Below the pieces are notes generated by a model that did not search any database, was not told where the DNA came from, and saw only the letters and a list, made by a program, of their open reading frames with translations. A stretch of 64,000 bases of DNA, from contig NZ_WIXO01000001.1 in the NCBI RefSeq assembly GCF_009709575.1, forward strand, positions 5,210,001 through 5,274,000. The letters run 5' to 3'. Source of the DNA: Streptomyces taklimakanensis (GTDB lineage: Bacteria > Actinomycetota > Actinomycetes > Streptomycetales > Streptomycetaceae). How positions within the stretch are numbered: the first letter of the stretch is position 1; every line of letters begins with the position of its first letter. The position numbers were made by a program, and so were the translations under genes. Shown one piece after another: positions 42,399 through 51,293 of the stretch.

Positions 42399-43891
42399 CG
42401 TCGGTCTCCTTCCGCCCGGTCGTCCCGGGTGCGTCGCCACCAGTCGCGGAAGGACTCGGCCGGGACGGCGGGCAGGTCACGGCTCGCCGTCCAGGCGCGG
42501 CCCGGACCCGGCAGGCGGCGCGGGTGCAGCCGCCGGGTGCGGGCGGCCAGTCGCTGCCCGGCCCGCAGCGCACCGGGGTGGTCCAGGGCCCAGCGGGCGG
42601 CGCGCATCGCGGCCCGTTCGGCCGCGTGCCCCCGCGCGGGGCGGATGGTCGTCCGTTGTCCGCGCACCGTCACCTCACCGCCCTCGGCGACGCGTTCCCG
42701 CAGGTACACCAGGACCTGCGGGATGTCGATGGCGACCGGGCAGACCTCGTAGCAGGCGCCGCAGAGCGAGGAGGCGTACGGCAGCGAGGCGTCCAGCTCC
42801 GTCGTGGTGCCGCGCAGTTGGGGGGTGAGGATCGCGCCGATCGGACCCGGGTAGGCCGAGCCGTACGCGTGGCCGCCCGCCCGCTCGTAGACCGGACAGA
42901 CGTTCAGACAGGCCGAGCACCGGATGCAGCGCAGCGCCTGGCGGCCGACGGTGTCGGCGAGGGCGTCGGTGCGGCCGTTGTCCAGCAGCACCAGGTGGAA
43001 GTCGCGCGGCCCGTCGGCCGTCTCGGAGTCCGTGGTGCCGGTCCACATCGAGGTGTAGGGGTTCATCCGCTCGGCGGTGGAGGACCGGGGCAGCAGCTGG
43101 AGGAAGACCTCCAGATCCCGCCAGGTGGGCACCACCTTCTCGATGCCGACCACCGAGATCAGCGTCTCGGGCAGGGTCAGGCACATCCTCCCGTTGCCCT
43201 CGGACTCGACCACCACCAGGGTGCCGGTCTCGGCCACCATGAAGTTGGCGCCGGAGACGCCCACCTTCGCCCGGAGGAACTTCTCCCGCAGGTGGAGCCG
43301 GGCCGCCTCGGCCAGCTCGGCCGGATCGTCGGTCAGGCCCTCGGGCGCCGGGCGCCCCCAACGGCTCATCCGGCCCCGGAAGACGTCGCGGATCTCCTCG
43401 CGGTTGCGGTGGATGGCGGGAACCAGGATGTGTGAGGGGAGGTCGTCGCCGAGTTGGACGATCAGCTCGGCCAGGTCGGTCTCGTAGGCGCGGATCCCGG
43501 CCTTCTCCAACGCCGCGTTGAGGCCGATCTCCTGGGTCGCCATCGACTTGACCTTCACCACCTCGGTCTCGCCGGTGGCGCGCACCAGTTCGGTGACGAT
43601 CCGGTTGGCCTCGGCGGCGTCGGCCGCCCAGTGGACGGTGCCGCCCGCGGCGGTGACGGCCTCCTCCAACTGCTCCAGGTAGTGGTCGAGGTGGCGCAGG
43701 GTGCGGTCCTTGATCGCCGCGCCGGCGGCCCGCAGCTCCGCCCAGTCGGGCAGTTCGGCGACGGCCTCGGCGCGCTTGGCGCGGATGGTGCCGGTGGCGT
43801 GGCGCAGGTTGCGGCGCAACCGGGCGTCGCGCGTGGCCGAGGTCGCGGCCTCGGGGAAGGCGGGCATGCCCAGGTGGGTACGGCCGCTCAT
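42395..43891 (-). CDS. lutB: L-lactate utilisation iron-sulfur protein LutB
   Basis: A 498-residue iron-sulfur protein with two 4Fe-4S motifs, CIRCSACLNVCPVY and CGACYEVCPVAIDI, after an N-terminal LUD domain (KVKSMATQEIGLN; GVSGANFMVAETGTLVVVESEGN). It should carry electrons in oxidation of L-lactate to pyruvate. ATG 43891 follows GGAGGACGCG and overlaps the lutA stop. In the context of the rhamnose genes, its substrate is the lactate made from lactaldehyde. Confidence 0.95.
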   Translation of the reverse strand: MSGRTHLGMPAFPEAATSATRDARLRRNLRHATGTIRAKRAEAVAELPDWAELRAAGAAIKDRTLRHLDHYLEQLEEAVTAAGGTVHWAADAAEANRIVTELVRATGETEVVKVKSMATQEIGLNAALEKAGIRAYETDLAELIVQLGDDLPSHILVPAIHRNREEIRDVFRGRMSRWGRPAPEGLTDDPAELAEAARLHLREKFLRAKVGVSGANFMVAETGTLVVVESEGNGRMCLTLPETLISVVGIEKVVPTWRDLEVFLQLLPRSSTAERMNPYTSMWTGTTDSETADGPRDFHLVLLDNGRTDALADTVGRQALRCIRCSACLNVCPVYERAGGHAYGSAYPGPIGAILTPQLRGTTTELDASLPYASSLCGACYEVCPVAIDIPQVLVYLRERVAEGGEVTVRGQRTTIRPARGHAAERAAMRAARWALDHPGALRAGQRLAARTRRLHPRRLPGPGRAWTASRDLPAVPAESFRDWWRRTRDDRAEGDRR

Positions 43892-44664
43892 CGCGTCCTC
43901 CTCCCGTCGTGGCCGGGGCCGTCGGCGTTGTGGGTGCTGTCGGTGGCTGCCAGGATCTCGGCGAGGTGGACGGGGCGGACGGTCGAGCCCCGCCGGGCGA
44001 GGATGCCGCCGATGTGCATCAGACAGGAGTTGTCGACCGCGCACACCGCCTCGGCGCCGGTGCCCTCGATGTCGCGCGCCTTGTCCGCGCCCATCGCCGC
44101 CGAGACGGCCGCGTTCTTCACCGCGAACGTGCCGCCGAAACCACAGCACTCCGCCGCGCCCGGCAGCTCCACCAGTTCCAGTCCCCGCACGCGCTCCAGC
44201 AGCCGTCGGGGCCGGTCGCCCAACCCCAGTGTCCGCAGCCCGTGGCAGGTGGGGTGGTAGGTGACGGTGTGCGGGTAGTGGGCGCCGACGTCCGTCACGC
44301 CCAGCACGTCCACCAGGAACTCGCTCAGCTCGTACGTCCGGGGCGCCACCTCGGCCACCGCCCGCTCCAACGCGGCGTCCTCGGAGCGGGCGGCGATCCG
44401 CGGATGGTTCTCCCGCACCATCGCGGCGCACGAACCGGACGGAGTGACGACGTGGTCATAGCCGCGGAAGGCCTCCGCGTGGCGGCGCACCAGCGGCTCG
44501 GCCTCACGCCGGTAACCGGTGTTGAACTGCGGCTGCCCGCAGCAGCTCTGCTCCGCCGGGAAGTCCACCTCCACCCCCAACCGCTCCAGCAGGGCGACCG
44601 TGGCCCGCCCGGTGCCGGGGTAGAGCGTGTCGGTCACGCACGTCACGAACAGCGCTACCCGCAT
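43888..44664 (-). CDS. lutA: L-lactate utilisation protein LutA
   Basis: A 258-residue protein with two CCG domains typical of heterodisulfide-reductase-like subunits: VDFPAEQSCCGQPQFNTGYR and LPGAAECCGFGGTFAVK. It is the presumed catalytic-side partner of LutB in L-lactate dehydrogenation. The ATG lies within the last codons of rhaB (10-bp overlap), so rhamnulokinase and LutABC are on one mRNA. LutB follows by a 4-bp overlap. Confidence 0.94.
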   Translation of the reverse strand: MRVALFVTCVTDTLYPGTGRATVALLERLGVEVDFPAEQSCCGQPQFNTGYRREAEPLVRRHAEAFRGYDHVVTPSGSCAAMVRENHPRIAARSEDAALERAVAEVAPRTYELSEFLVDVLGVTDVGAHYPHTVTYHPTCHGLRTLGLGDRPRRLLERVRGLELVELPGAAECCGFGGTFAVKNAAVSAAMGADKARDIEGTGAEAVCAVDNSCLMHIGGILARRGSTVRPVHLAEILAATDSTHNADGPGHDGRRTR

Positions 44665-46172
44665 ATCGCGGCCTCCGCCCGGTCCCAGGCTCCCCGATCG
44701 CCCACGGGCTCATGGTGCCGCAGCGGCCGGGTGGCGCGCAGCAACGACCGCAGTGCGGTCAGGTCGCCGCGGACGGCCCCGGCGGCGCGCGCCTGGACCA
44801 GGACGTTGCCGAAGGCCGCCGCCTCCGCCGGTCCGGCGACCACCGGCAGCCCGCAGGCGTCGGCCGTCAGCCGGCAGAGCAGCTCGTTGCGGGCTCCGCC
44901 ACCGACGATGTGCACCACCTCCACCTCGTGTCCCGACAACCGCTGGGCGTCGGCGACCGCCCTGCGGTGGGCCAGGGCCAGGGAGTCCAGCACACAGCGG
45001 ACCGTCTCGGCCATGTCGCGCGGGACCGGTTGCCCGGTGCGGCGGCACTCCTCGGCGATCCGCTCCGGCATCCGCCCCGGCGGCAGGAAGACCGGATCGG
45101 AGGCGTCCACCACCGACCGCAGCCCGGGGGCCTTCGCCGCCTCGCGCAGCAGCGTCTCCAGTTCCGGCCGCAGCCCGTCCGCCTCCCAGTCGCGCAGGCA
45201 CTCCTGGAGGAGCCACAGACCCATGATGTTGCGCAGGTAGCGGACCGTGCCGTCCACGCCCAGCTCGTTGGTGAAGTTGGCGGCCCGGGACTCCTCGGTG
45301 AGCACCGGGGCCTCCAACTCCACCCCGGCCAGCGACCAGGTGCCGGTGGCCACGTAGGCGAACGCCCGGCCGCCCTCGGCCGGCACTCCGGCCACGGCGG
45401 AGGCGGTGTCGTGCGAGCCGACGGCCGTGACCGGCACCGGCCCGGCGAGTCCGCACTCCTCCAGCACCTCCGGAAGCAGCTCGCCGGCCCCGTCCCCGGG
45501 GCGGCGCAGCGGTGGGAACAGCGACAGGTCGATTCCGAAGGCGTCCGCCACCGGTCGGGCCCAGTCACCGGTGCGCGGATCGAGCAACTGGGTGGTGGAG
45601 GCGTTGGTCAGTTCGGTGCCCATCCGGCCCGTCAGCCAGTACGTCACCAGGTCGGGGATCAGCAGCAGGCGCCGGGCGGCGGTCAGTGCGGAGGAGCCGC
45701 GGGCGGCCACCAGCTGATGAAGGGTGTTGAACGGCTGGTACTGCAGGCCGGTGGCGGCGTACAGCTCCTTCGGCGACATGACGGCCGCGGCCCGCTCGGC
45801 GGCGCCGTCGGTGCGGCCGTCGCGGTAGTGCACCGGGTTGCCCAGCAGCGTGCCCGAGGCGTCCAGCAACCCGTGGTCCACCGCCCAGGAGTCGATGCCG
45901 ACGGACGCGAGCCGCCCGTCGGGCGCGGCGCGTCCGGCTGCCCGCAGCCCGTCCAGCACGCCCCGGTACAGGTCCAGGACGTCCCAGTACAGGGTGCCCG
46001 CGGCGCGGACCGGGCGGTTGGGGAAGCGGTGTGCCTCGCGCAGCTCCAGGGTGTCGGGGCCGACCGTGCCCACCATGACGCGTCCGCTGGAGGCGCCCAG
46101 GTCGACGGCGGCGAAGGAGAGCGGACCGGTCGGGGGGCCGGCGGACGAACGGGCGGTCGGGGGAGGGGACAC
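44655..46172 (-). CDS. rhaB: Rhamnulokinase
   Basis: A 505-residue FGGY kinase phosphorylating L-rhamnulose to rhamnulose-1-phosphate. Motifs: FAAVDLGASSGRVM at the N-terminus, GIDSWAVDHGLLD, GLQYQPFNTLHQL, AVGSHDTASAVAGVP, YVATGTWSLAGVEL and HIVGGGARNELLCRL. GTG start at 46172 after a 115-bp gap holding a strong hairpin, which may lower its expression relative to rhaI and the aldolase. Overlaps lutA by 10 bp. Confidence 0.93.
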   Translation of the reverse strand: MSPPPTARSSAGPPTGPLSFAAVDLGASSGRVMVGTVGPDTLELREAHRFPNRPVRAAGTLYWDVLDLYRGVLDGLRAAGRAAPDGRLASVGIDSWAVDHGLLDASGTLLGNPVHYRDGRTDGAAERAAAVMSPKELYAATGLQYQPFNTLHQLVAARGSSALTAARRLLLIPDLVTYWLTGRMGTELTNASTTQLLDPRTGDWARPVADAFGIDLSLFPPLRRPGDGAGELLPEVLEECGLAGPVPVTAVGSHDTASAVAGVPAEGGRAFAYVATGTWSLAGVELEAPVLTEESRAANFTNELGVDGTVRYLRNIMGLWLLQECLRDWEADGLRPELETLLREAAKAPGLRSVVDASDPVFLPPGRMPERIAEECRRTGQPVPRDMAETVRCVLDSLALAHRRAVADAQRLSGHEVEVVHIVGGGARNELLCRLTADACGLPVVAGPAEAAAFGNVLVQARAAGAVRGDLTALRSLLRATRPLRHHEPVGDRGAWDRAEAAICG

Positions 46173-46243
46173 GGGGACCTCGCGGGACGCGGACGGAACG
46201 GGCAGGAGGACGGGAGAACGGGGGAAGGGGGGCGGTGCCCGCC

Positions 46244-46280
46244 GCCGGCCGTGAGGGCGCGTCGCGCCCTCACGGCCGGC
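46244..46280 (-). terminator. Intercistronic hairpin between the aldolase fusion and rhaB
   Basis: A perfect 17-bp stem (GCCGGCCGTGAGGGCGC) with a 3-base loop, starting 8 bp after the aldolase stop codon and within the operon. It could terminate a fraction of transcripts or protect the upstream mRNA. Confidence 0.7.
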
Positions 46281-46287
46281 CGGGACG

Positions 46288-48330
46288 TCAGCGGAGGAAG
46301 GCCGCGGCGACGCCCGCGTCCACCGGGATGTGCAGTCCGGTGGTGTGGCTCAGGTCGCCGCCGGTCAGGGCGAAGACCGCGTTCGCGACGTGCTCGGGCA
46401 GCACTTCGCGCTTGAGCAGGGTGCGCTGGGCGTAGAACTCGCCGAGCTTCTCCTCCGGCACGCCGTAGACGGCCGCGCGCTGGGCACCCCAGCCGCCGGC
46501 GAAGATGCCCGAGCCGCGCACCACCCCGTCGGGGTTGACGCCGTTGACACGGATGCCGTGCTCGCCCAGCTCCGCGGCCAGCAGCCGCACCTGGTGGGCC
46601 TGGTCGGCCTTGGTGGCGCCGTAGGCGATGTTGTTGGGGCCGGCGAAGACACCGTTCTTGGAGGAGATGTAGACGATGTCGCCGCCCAGCTTCTGCTCGA
46701 TCATGACGCGGGCGGCCTCGCGGGAGACCAGGAAGGAGCCGCGGGCCATGATGGCGTGTTGGCGGTCCCAGTCCTCGGTGGTGGTCTCCAGCAGCGGCTT
46801 GGAGACGGAGATGCCGGCGTTGTTGACCACCAGGTCCACACCGCCGAAGGCGAGGACGGCCTCGGCGAGGGCCGCCTTGATCCCTTCCTCGTCGGTGACG
46901 TCCACCGTCACGGCCACGGCCCTGTCCGGCCCGCCGATCTCCTCGGCGACCTTCTCGGCGTTCCCGCCGTCGAGGTCCGCGACGACCACGCAGGCGCCCT
47001 CGGCGGCCAGTCGGTGCGCGATGGCCCTCCCGATGCCGGAACCCGCCCCGGTGACCAGCGCGATCCGGGTGGCCAGCGCCTTCGGCGCCGGCATCCGGCG
47101 CAGCTTGGCCTCCTCCAGCTCCCAGTACTCGATGCGGAACTTCTCCGACTCCTCGATGGGGGCGTAGGTGGAGACGGCCTCCGCGCCGCGCATCACGTTG
47201 ATCGCGTTGACGTAGAACTCGCCCGCCACGCGCGCGGTCTGCTTGTCCCTGCCGAAGGAGAACATCCCCACGCCGGGGACGAGGACGATCGCCGGGTCCG
47301 CGCCGCGCATCGCCGGGGAGTCCGCGGTGGCGTGCCGCTCGTAGTAGGCCCGGTACTCCGCGCGGTACTCCTCGTGCAACTCCTTCAGACGCGCGACGGC
47401 CTCCTCCAGGGGCGCGGTCGGCGGCAGGTCCAGAACCAGGGGGCGGACCTTGGTGCGCAGGAAGTGGTCCGGGCAGGAGGTGCCCAGGGCGGCCAGCCGC
47501 GGGTGTTCGGCGCGGGAGAGGAAGTCCAGCACCACCTCGGTGTCGGTGAAGTGGCCGACCTGCGGCCGGTCGGTCGAGGCGACGGCGCGGACATGGGGGG
47601 CGAGCGCGGCGGCGCGGGCGCGCCGCTCGGCGTCCGGCAGCGGCTCGTGGCCGTCCAGCACCGGGCCGAACGGCTCGGCCCTGCCGCGCTCGGTCAGGAA
47701 CGCCTCGGCGGTGCGGATGATCTCCAGCGAGTTGCGCTCGCACTCCTCGGAGGTGGCGCCCCAGGCGGTGATGCCGTGTCCGCCCAGGACGCAGCCGATC
47801 GCCTGCGGATTGGTCTCCTTGACGGCGGCGATGTCCAGCCCGAGCTGGAAGCCGGGCCGGCGCCAGGGCACCCACACCACGCGGTCGCCGAAGCACTCGG
47901 CGGTCAGCTTTTCCCCGTCGGCCGCGCAGGCCAGCGCGATGCCGGAGTCGGGGTGGAGGTGGTCCACGTGGTCGGCGTCCACCAGGCCGTGCATCGCGGT
48001 GTCGATGGACGGGGCCGCGCCGCCCCTGCCGTGCAGGCAGTGGTCGAAGGCGGCGACCATCTCGTCCTCGCGCTCCACGCCCGGATAGACGTCCTTGAGG
48101 GCGCGCAGCCGGTCCAGGCGCAGCACCGCCAGTCCCCGCTCGGTGAGCGTGCCCAGGTCGCCTCCGGAGCCCTTGACCCACAGCAGCTCCGTCTCACCGC
48201 CGGTGACGGGGTCGACGGCGGTGCCCTTGGCGGAGGTGTTGCCGCCGGCGTAGTTGGTGTTGCGGGGGTCGGCGCCCAACCGGTGGGAGCGCGCCAGCAG
48301 CGCCTCGACCGTTTCGTTCCGATCCGTCAT
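46288..48330 (-). CDS. rhaD: Rhamnulose-1-phosphate aldolase / lactaldehyde dehydrogenase fusion
   Basis: A 680-residue bifunctional enzyme of the RhaEW type. The first 400 residues are a class II aldolase (NTNYAGGNTSAKG; metal ligands in DADHVDHLHPDSGIA; GGHGITAWGATSEECERNS). The last 260 are a short-chain dehydrogenase (ALVTGAGSGIGRAIA, LVVNNAGIS, catalytic YGATK). It would cleave rhamnulose-1-phosphate to DHAP and L-lactaldehyde and oxidise the latter to L-lactate. ATG at 48330 has GAGGG upstream; a GTG at 48342 overlapping the rhaI stop is the alternative. Confidence 0.93.
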   Translation of the reverse strand: MTDRNETVEALLARSHRLGADPRNTNYAGGNTSAKGTAVDPVTGGETELLWVKGSGGDLGTLTERGLAVLRLDRLRALKDVYPGVEREDEMVAAFDHCLHGRGGAAPSIDTAMHGLVDADHVDHLHPDSGIALACAADGEKLTAECFGDRVVWVPWRRPGFQLGLDIAAVKETNPQAIGCVLGGHGITAWGATSEECERNSLEIIRTAEAFLTERGRAEPFGPVLDGHEPLPDAERRARAAALAPHVRAVASTDRPQVGHFTDTEVVLDFLSRAEHPRLAALGTSCPDHFLRTKVRPLVLDLPPTAPLEEAVARLKELHEEYRAEYRAYYERHATADSPAMRGADPAIVLVPGVGMFSFGRDKQTARVAGEFYVNAINVMRGAEAVSTYAPIEESEKFRIEYWELEEAKLRRMPAPKALATRIALVTGAGSGIGRAIAHRLAAEGACVVVADLDGGNAEKVAEEIGGPDRAVAVTVDVTDEEGIKAALAEAVLAFGGVDLVVNNAGISVSKPLLETTTEDWDRQHAIMARGSFLVSREAARVMIEQKLGGDIVYISSKNGVFAGPNNIAYGATKADQAHQVRLLAAELGEHGIRVNGVNPDGVVRGSGIFAGGWGAQRAAVYGVPEEKLGEFYAQRTLLKREVLPEHVANAVFALTGGDLSHTTGLHIPVDAGVAAAFLR

Positions 48331-48338
48331 GGTGTCCC

Positions 48339-49502
48339 TCACGCCCCCCAGCCGGCCTGCCGGCCGTCCTTGCGGTCCTCGGTGATCCGCTCGGCCCAGC
48401 CCGAGCGGTGGTAGGCCGCGATCGGATCCGGGTCCAACCCCATCTCCTCGCGGACCTCGGCCAGCAGCGGTCGTACGTCGGTGTTGTAGGCGTCCATCAA
48501 CACGGCGTTGGCGGCGAGCACGTCACCCTCGGCCTGGGCGGCGGAGAGGGCCTCCCGGTCGACCAGCAGCGCCTTGGCGGTGGCCTCCTGGACGTTCATC
48601 ACCGAGCGGATGATCGCCGGGATCTTGGGCTCGATGTTGTGGCACTGGTCGAGCATGAAGGCGGTCCGTGACTCGTGGCCCCCGCCGCGCACCACCTCGT
48701 ACATGATCCGGAAGAGCTGGAAGGGGTCGGCGGCGCCGACCATCAGGTCGTCGTCGGCGTAGAAACGGGAGTTGAAGTCGAACCCGCCCAGCTTCCCCTC
48801 GCGCAGCAGCACGGCCACGATGAACTCGATGTTGGTGCCCGGCGCGTGGTGGCCGGTGTCCACCACCACCTGTGCCTTCTCGCCCAGTTTGAGGCAGTGG
48901 GCGTAGGCGGTTCCCCAGTCGGGGACGTCGGTGGTGTAGAAGGCGGGCTCGAAGAGCTTGTACTCCAGCAGCATCCGCTGCCCCTCGCCGAGGCGCTCGT
49001 ACACCGCCGCCAGGGCCTCCGCCAGCCGGTCCTGGCGGGCGCGGACGTCGTCCTGGCCGGGGTAGTTGGTGCCGTCGGCGAACCACAGCTTCAGATCGCC
49101 CGAGCCGGTGGCGTCCATGATGTCGACGCACTCCAGCAGGTGGTCCAGCGCCTTGCGCCGCACGGCCGCGTCGGGGTGGCAGACGCTGCCGAGCCGGTAC
49201 TCGTCGTCTTGGAAGACGTTGGCGTTGATCGCGCCGATGCGCAGTCCGCGCTCCTCGGCGTGCCGGGCCAGGGCGGCGTAGTCGTCGACCCTGTCCCAGG
49301 GGATGTGCAGTGCCACGGACGGTGCGACACCGGTGTGCGCGTGCACCCGGGCCGCGTCGTCGAGTTTCTCCCGCGGGGTGCGCGGGACGCCGGGCTGCGC
49401 GAAGACCTTGAAGCGCGTTCCGGAGTTGCCGTAGGCCCACGAGGGGGTCTCGATGGCCTGGTTCCTGAGGGCCGCCTTCACGGCGGATACGGCGGCGGTC
49501 AT
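48339..49502 (-). CDS. rhaI: L-rhamnose isomerase
   Basis: A 387-residue isomerase of the RhaI type (Pseudomonas stutzeri-like, TIM barrel), converting L-rhamnose to L-rhamnulose. Features: ALHIPWDRVDDYAALA, GAINANVFQDDEYRLGS, LWFADGTNYPGQDD, EYKLFEPAFYTTDVPDWG with metal-ligand Glu, VVVDTGHHAPGTNIEFIVA, GGFDFNSRFYADDD. ATG at 49502 is 31 bases from a LacI-type operator. First gene of the operon running through to lutC, divergent from rhaM. Confidence 0.94.
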   Translation of the reverse strand: MTAAVSAVKAALRNQAIETPSWAYGNSGTRFKVFAQPGVPRTPREKLDDAARVHAHTGVAPSVALHIPWDRVDDYAALARHAEERGLRIGAINANVFQDDEYRLGSVCHPDAAVRRKALDHLLECVDIMDATGSGDLKLWFADGTNYPGQDDVRARQDRLAEALAAVYERLGEGQRMLLEYKLFEPAFYTTDVPDWGTAYAHCLKLGEKAQVVVDTGHHAPGTNIEFIVAVLLREGKLGGFDFNSRFYADDDLMVGAADPFQLFRIMYEVVRGGGHESRTAFMLDQCHNIEPKIPAIIRSVMNVQEATAKALLVDREALSAAQAEGDVLAANAVLMDAYNTDVRPLLAEVREEMGLDPDPIAAYHRSGWAERITEDRKDGRQAGWGA

Positions 49503-49532
49503 GCGTCAGAGCTCCTGGTGCCGAACGGCTTC

Positions 49533-49546
49533 ATGAATCGTTTCAT
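49533..49546. promoter_or_regulatory. LacI-type operator upstream of rhaI
   Basis: ATGAATCGTTTCAT is a near-perfect palindrome with the central CG typical of LacI/GalR operators, 31 bp upstream of the rhaI start. The LacI regulator gene 0.7 kb away is the probable binder. Confidence 0.65.
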
Positions 49547-49697
49547 CGCGGGAAAGCTATGGGGGACCGGACGGGGTGTCAAGGGGGCGGACGGGGTGCC
49601 ACCGCGGCGCCGTCGCCGTTTCCGGTCGGGTTCGGTTTTTCTCGCTCCGGGCATTGACGGGTGTCGTCCGAGGGCCCTAGCGTCCCTGCGATCTGCT

Positions 49698-49709
49698 TGA
49701 AACCTTTCA
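49698..49709. promoter_or_regulatory. LacI-type operator upstream of rhaM
   Basis: TGAAACCTTTCA matches the operator before rhaI (TGAATCGTTTCA) at 10 of 12 positions and lies 37 bp before rhaM. Together the two sites flank the divergent promoter region and could support looping over about 164 bp. Confidence 0.6.
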
Positions 49710-49745
49710 CGCCCCTGCGGTCCGTGTTTCGACGAGGAGGAGCCA

Positions 49746-50066
49746 GTGCAGCGCGTCTGCTTCCTGCTGAAGATCCGCGCCGACCGGATCGAGGAGTACC
49801 GCGCACGCCACGCGGCCGTCTGGCCGGAGATGCTGCGGGCCCTGAGCGAGAGCGGTTGGCACAACTACTCCCTCTTCCTGCGCGAGGACGGCCTGCTCGT
49901 CGGCTACCTGGAGACCGAGGACTTCGAGGCCGCCAGGGCGGCGATGGAGGCGACGGAGGTCAACGCCCGCTGGCAGGCGGAGATGGCGGGCCTGTTCGAG
50001 TCCTTGGACGGCGAGCGGCCGGACGAGGCCATGCGCCCCCTGACCGAGGTCTTCCACCTCGACTAG
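49746..50066 (+). CDS. rhaM: L-rhamnose mutarotase
   Basis: A 106-residue RhaM protein interconverting the alpha and beta anomers of L-rhamnose so the isomerase gets its preferred form. Characteristic segments: VCFLLKIRADRIEEYRARHAAVWPEM, HNYSLFLREDGLLVGYLE with the catalytic-site tyrosine and histidine, and PLTEVFHLD at the C-terminus. GTG start after GAGGAGGAGCC. Transcribed towards the LacI regulator gene. Confidence 0.94.
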   Translation: MQRVCFLLKIRADRIEEYRARHAAVWPEMLRALSESGWHNYSLFLREDGLLVGYLETEDFEAARAAMEATEVNARWQAEMAGLFESLDGERPDEAMRPLTEVFHLD

Positions 50067-50254
50067 GGAGCGCTCGGCAACCGCCTCCACCGGGGAGGGG
50101 CGTGACCGGACGGAACGCGCGGTGCTCCGGGCGGCGGCCGGCGGAGGGCCCACCGGGGCGGACGGCCGCCGGATCGGGATCGGATGCGTAGCATGGGCGC
50201 GCGGCCCCGGGCCAGGCGCCGCGCAGACAAGAGGTCAGGGGGACGGGCGGACTC

Positions 50255-51277
50255 GTGGCGCGCATGGTTGGCATCAAGGACGTGGCACGTCAGGCGGGGG
50301 TGTCGGTCGGCACCGTCTCCAACGTCATCAACCGCCCCGAGATGGTCGCGGAGGAGACCAGGACCCGGGTGCAGGCCGTCATCAGCCGCCTCGGCTACGT
50401 GCGCAGCGAGTCGGCGCGGCATCTGAGGGCCGGACGGAGCCGGATCATCGCGCTGCTGGTGCTCGACATGGCCAACCCCTTCTTCGCCGACGTGGCCTCC
50501 GGAGCGGAACGCGCGGCGCGCGAGGAGGGGCTGGGCGTGATGCTGTGCAACAGCGCGCAGAGCCCGGCGGAGGAGGCCGACTACCTCTCCCTCTTCGCCG
50601 AGCAACGGGTGCGCGGCGTCCTGGTCACCCCGGCCGACACCACCGGCCGCAACCTGGCCGACTTCCGGCGGCACGGCATCCCCTACGTCGTGGTGGACCG
50701 GGTGCTCCCCAGCGAGGAGGGCTGCTCGGTCTCCGTCGACGACATCACCGGCGGGATGCTGGCCGCCCGGCACCTGTTGGCCCAGGGGCACCGCGAACTG
50801 GTCTACGTCAGCGGCCCGATGCACCTGTCGCAGTGCCGGGACCGGCACACCGGCGCGCTGTCGGCGCTGCGCGAGGCGGGGCTGCCCGAGGGCGCGCTGC
50901 GGCGGGTCGAGGGCGAACGGCTGGACGTGACGGCCGGCCGGGACGCGGGGGCCCGACTGCTGGGGATGACGCCGCGGCCGACCGCCGTGTTCTGCGCCAA
51001 CGACCTGCTGGCGCTGGGCGTGCTCCAGGCGCTGTTCGCCGCCGGGGTCTCGGTTCCCGGGGACATCGCACTGGTCGGCTACGACGACATCGAGTTCGCC
51101 GCGGCCGCCGCCGTGCCGCTGACCTCGGTGCGGCAGCCCGCCTTCCGGATGGGCCGCACGGCCGCCGATCTCCTCATCGAGGAGACGGGTGAGGACGACA
51201 CCGGGCACCACCACCAGCGGATCGTCCTCCAACCCGAACTGGTCGTGCGCGACTCCAGCATTTCCACGCCCCGCTGA
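50255..51277 (+). CDS. LacI family regulator, probable rhamnose repressor
   Basis: A 340-residue LacI/GalR regulator. The DNA-binding domain is canonical (VGIKDVARQAGVSVGTVSNVINRPEMVAEETR, hinge RHLRAGRSR), followed by a periplasmic-binding-like effector domain (IALLVLDMANPFFADVASGAE; FCANDLLALGVLQAL; VGYDDIEFAAAAAVPLTSVRQP). GTG at 50255 or ATG at 50264 may be the start. It is downstream of rhaM, and the two LacI-type boxes around the rha promoters fit its family, so it is the likely rhamnose-responsive repressor. Confidence 0.9.
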   Translation: MARMVGIKDVARQAGVSVGTVSNVINRPEMVAEETRTRVQAVISRLGYVRSESARHLRAGRSRIIALLVLDMANPFFADVASGAERAAREEGLGVMLCNSAQSPAEEADYLSLFAEQRVRGVLVTPADTTGRNLADFRRHGIPYVVVDRVLPSEEGCSVSVDDITGGMLAARHLLAQGHRELVYVSGPMHLSQCRDRHTGALSALREAGLPEGALRRVEGERLDVTAGRDAGARLLGMTPRPTAVFCANDLLALGVLQALFAAGVSVPGDIALVGYDDIEFAAAAAVPLTSVRQPAFRMGRTAADLLIEETGEDDTGHHHQRIVLQPELVVRDSSISTPR

Positions 51278-51293
51278 GCCCCGCGCCTCGCGG

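Noticed and set aside
50066..50085. A GGGAGCGCTC palindrome after rhaM resembling a CebR box
   Set aside because: It breaks the consensus at both ends and lies downstream of a stop codon rather than in a promoter; probably chance in GC-rich DNA.
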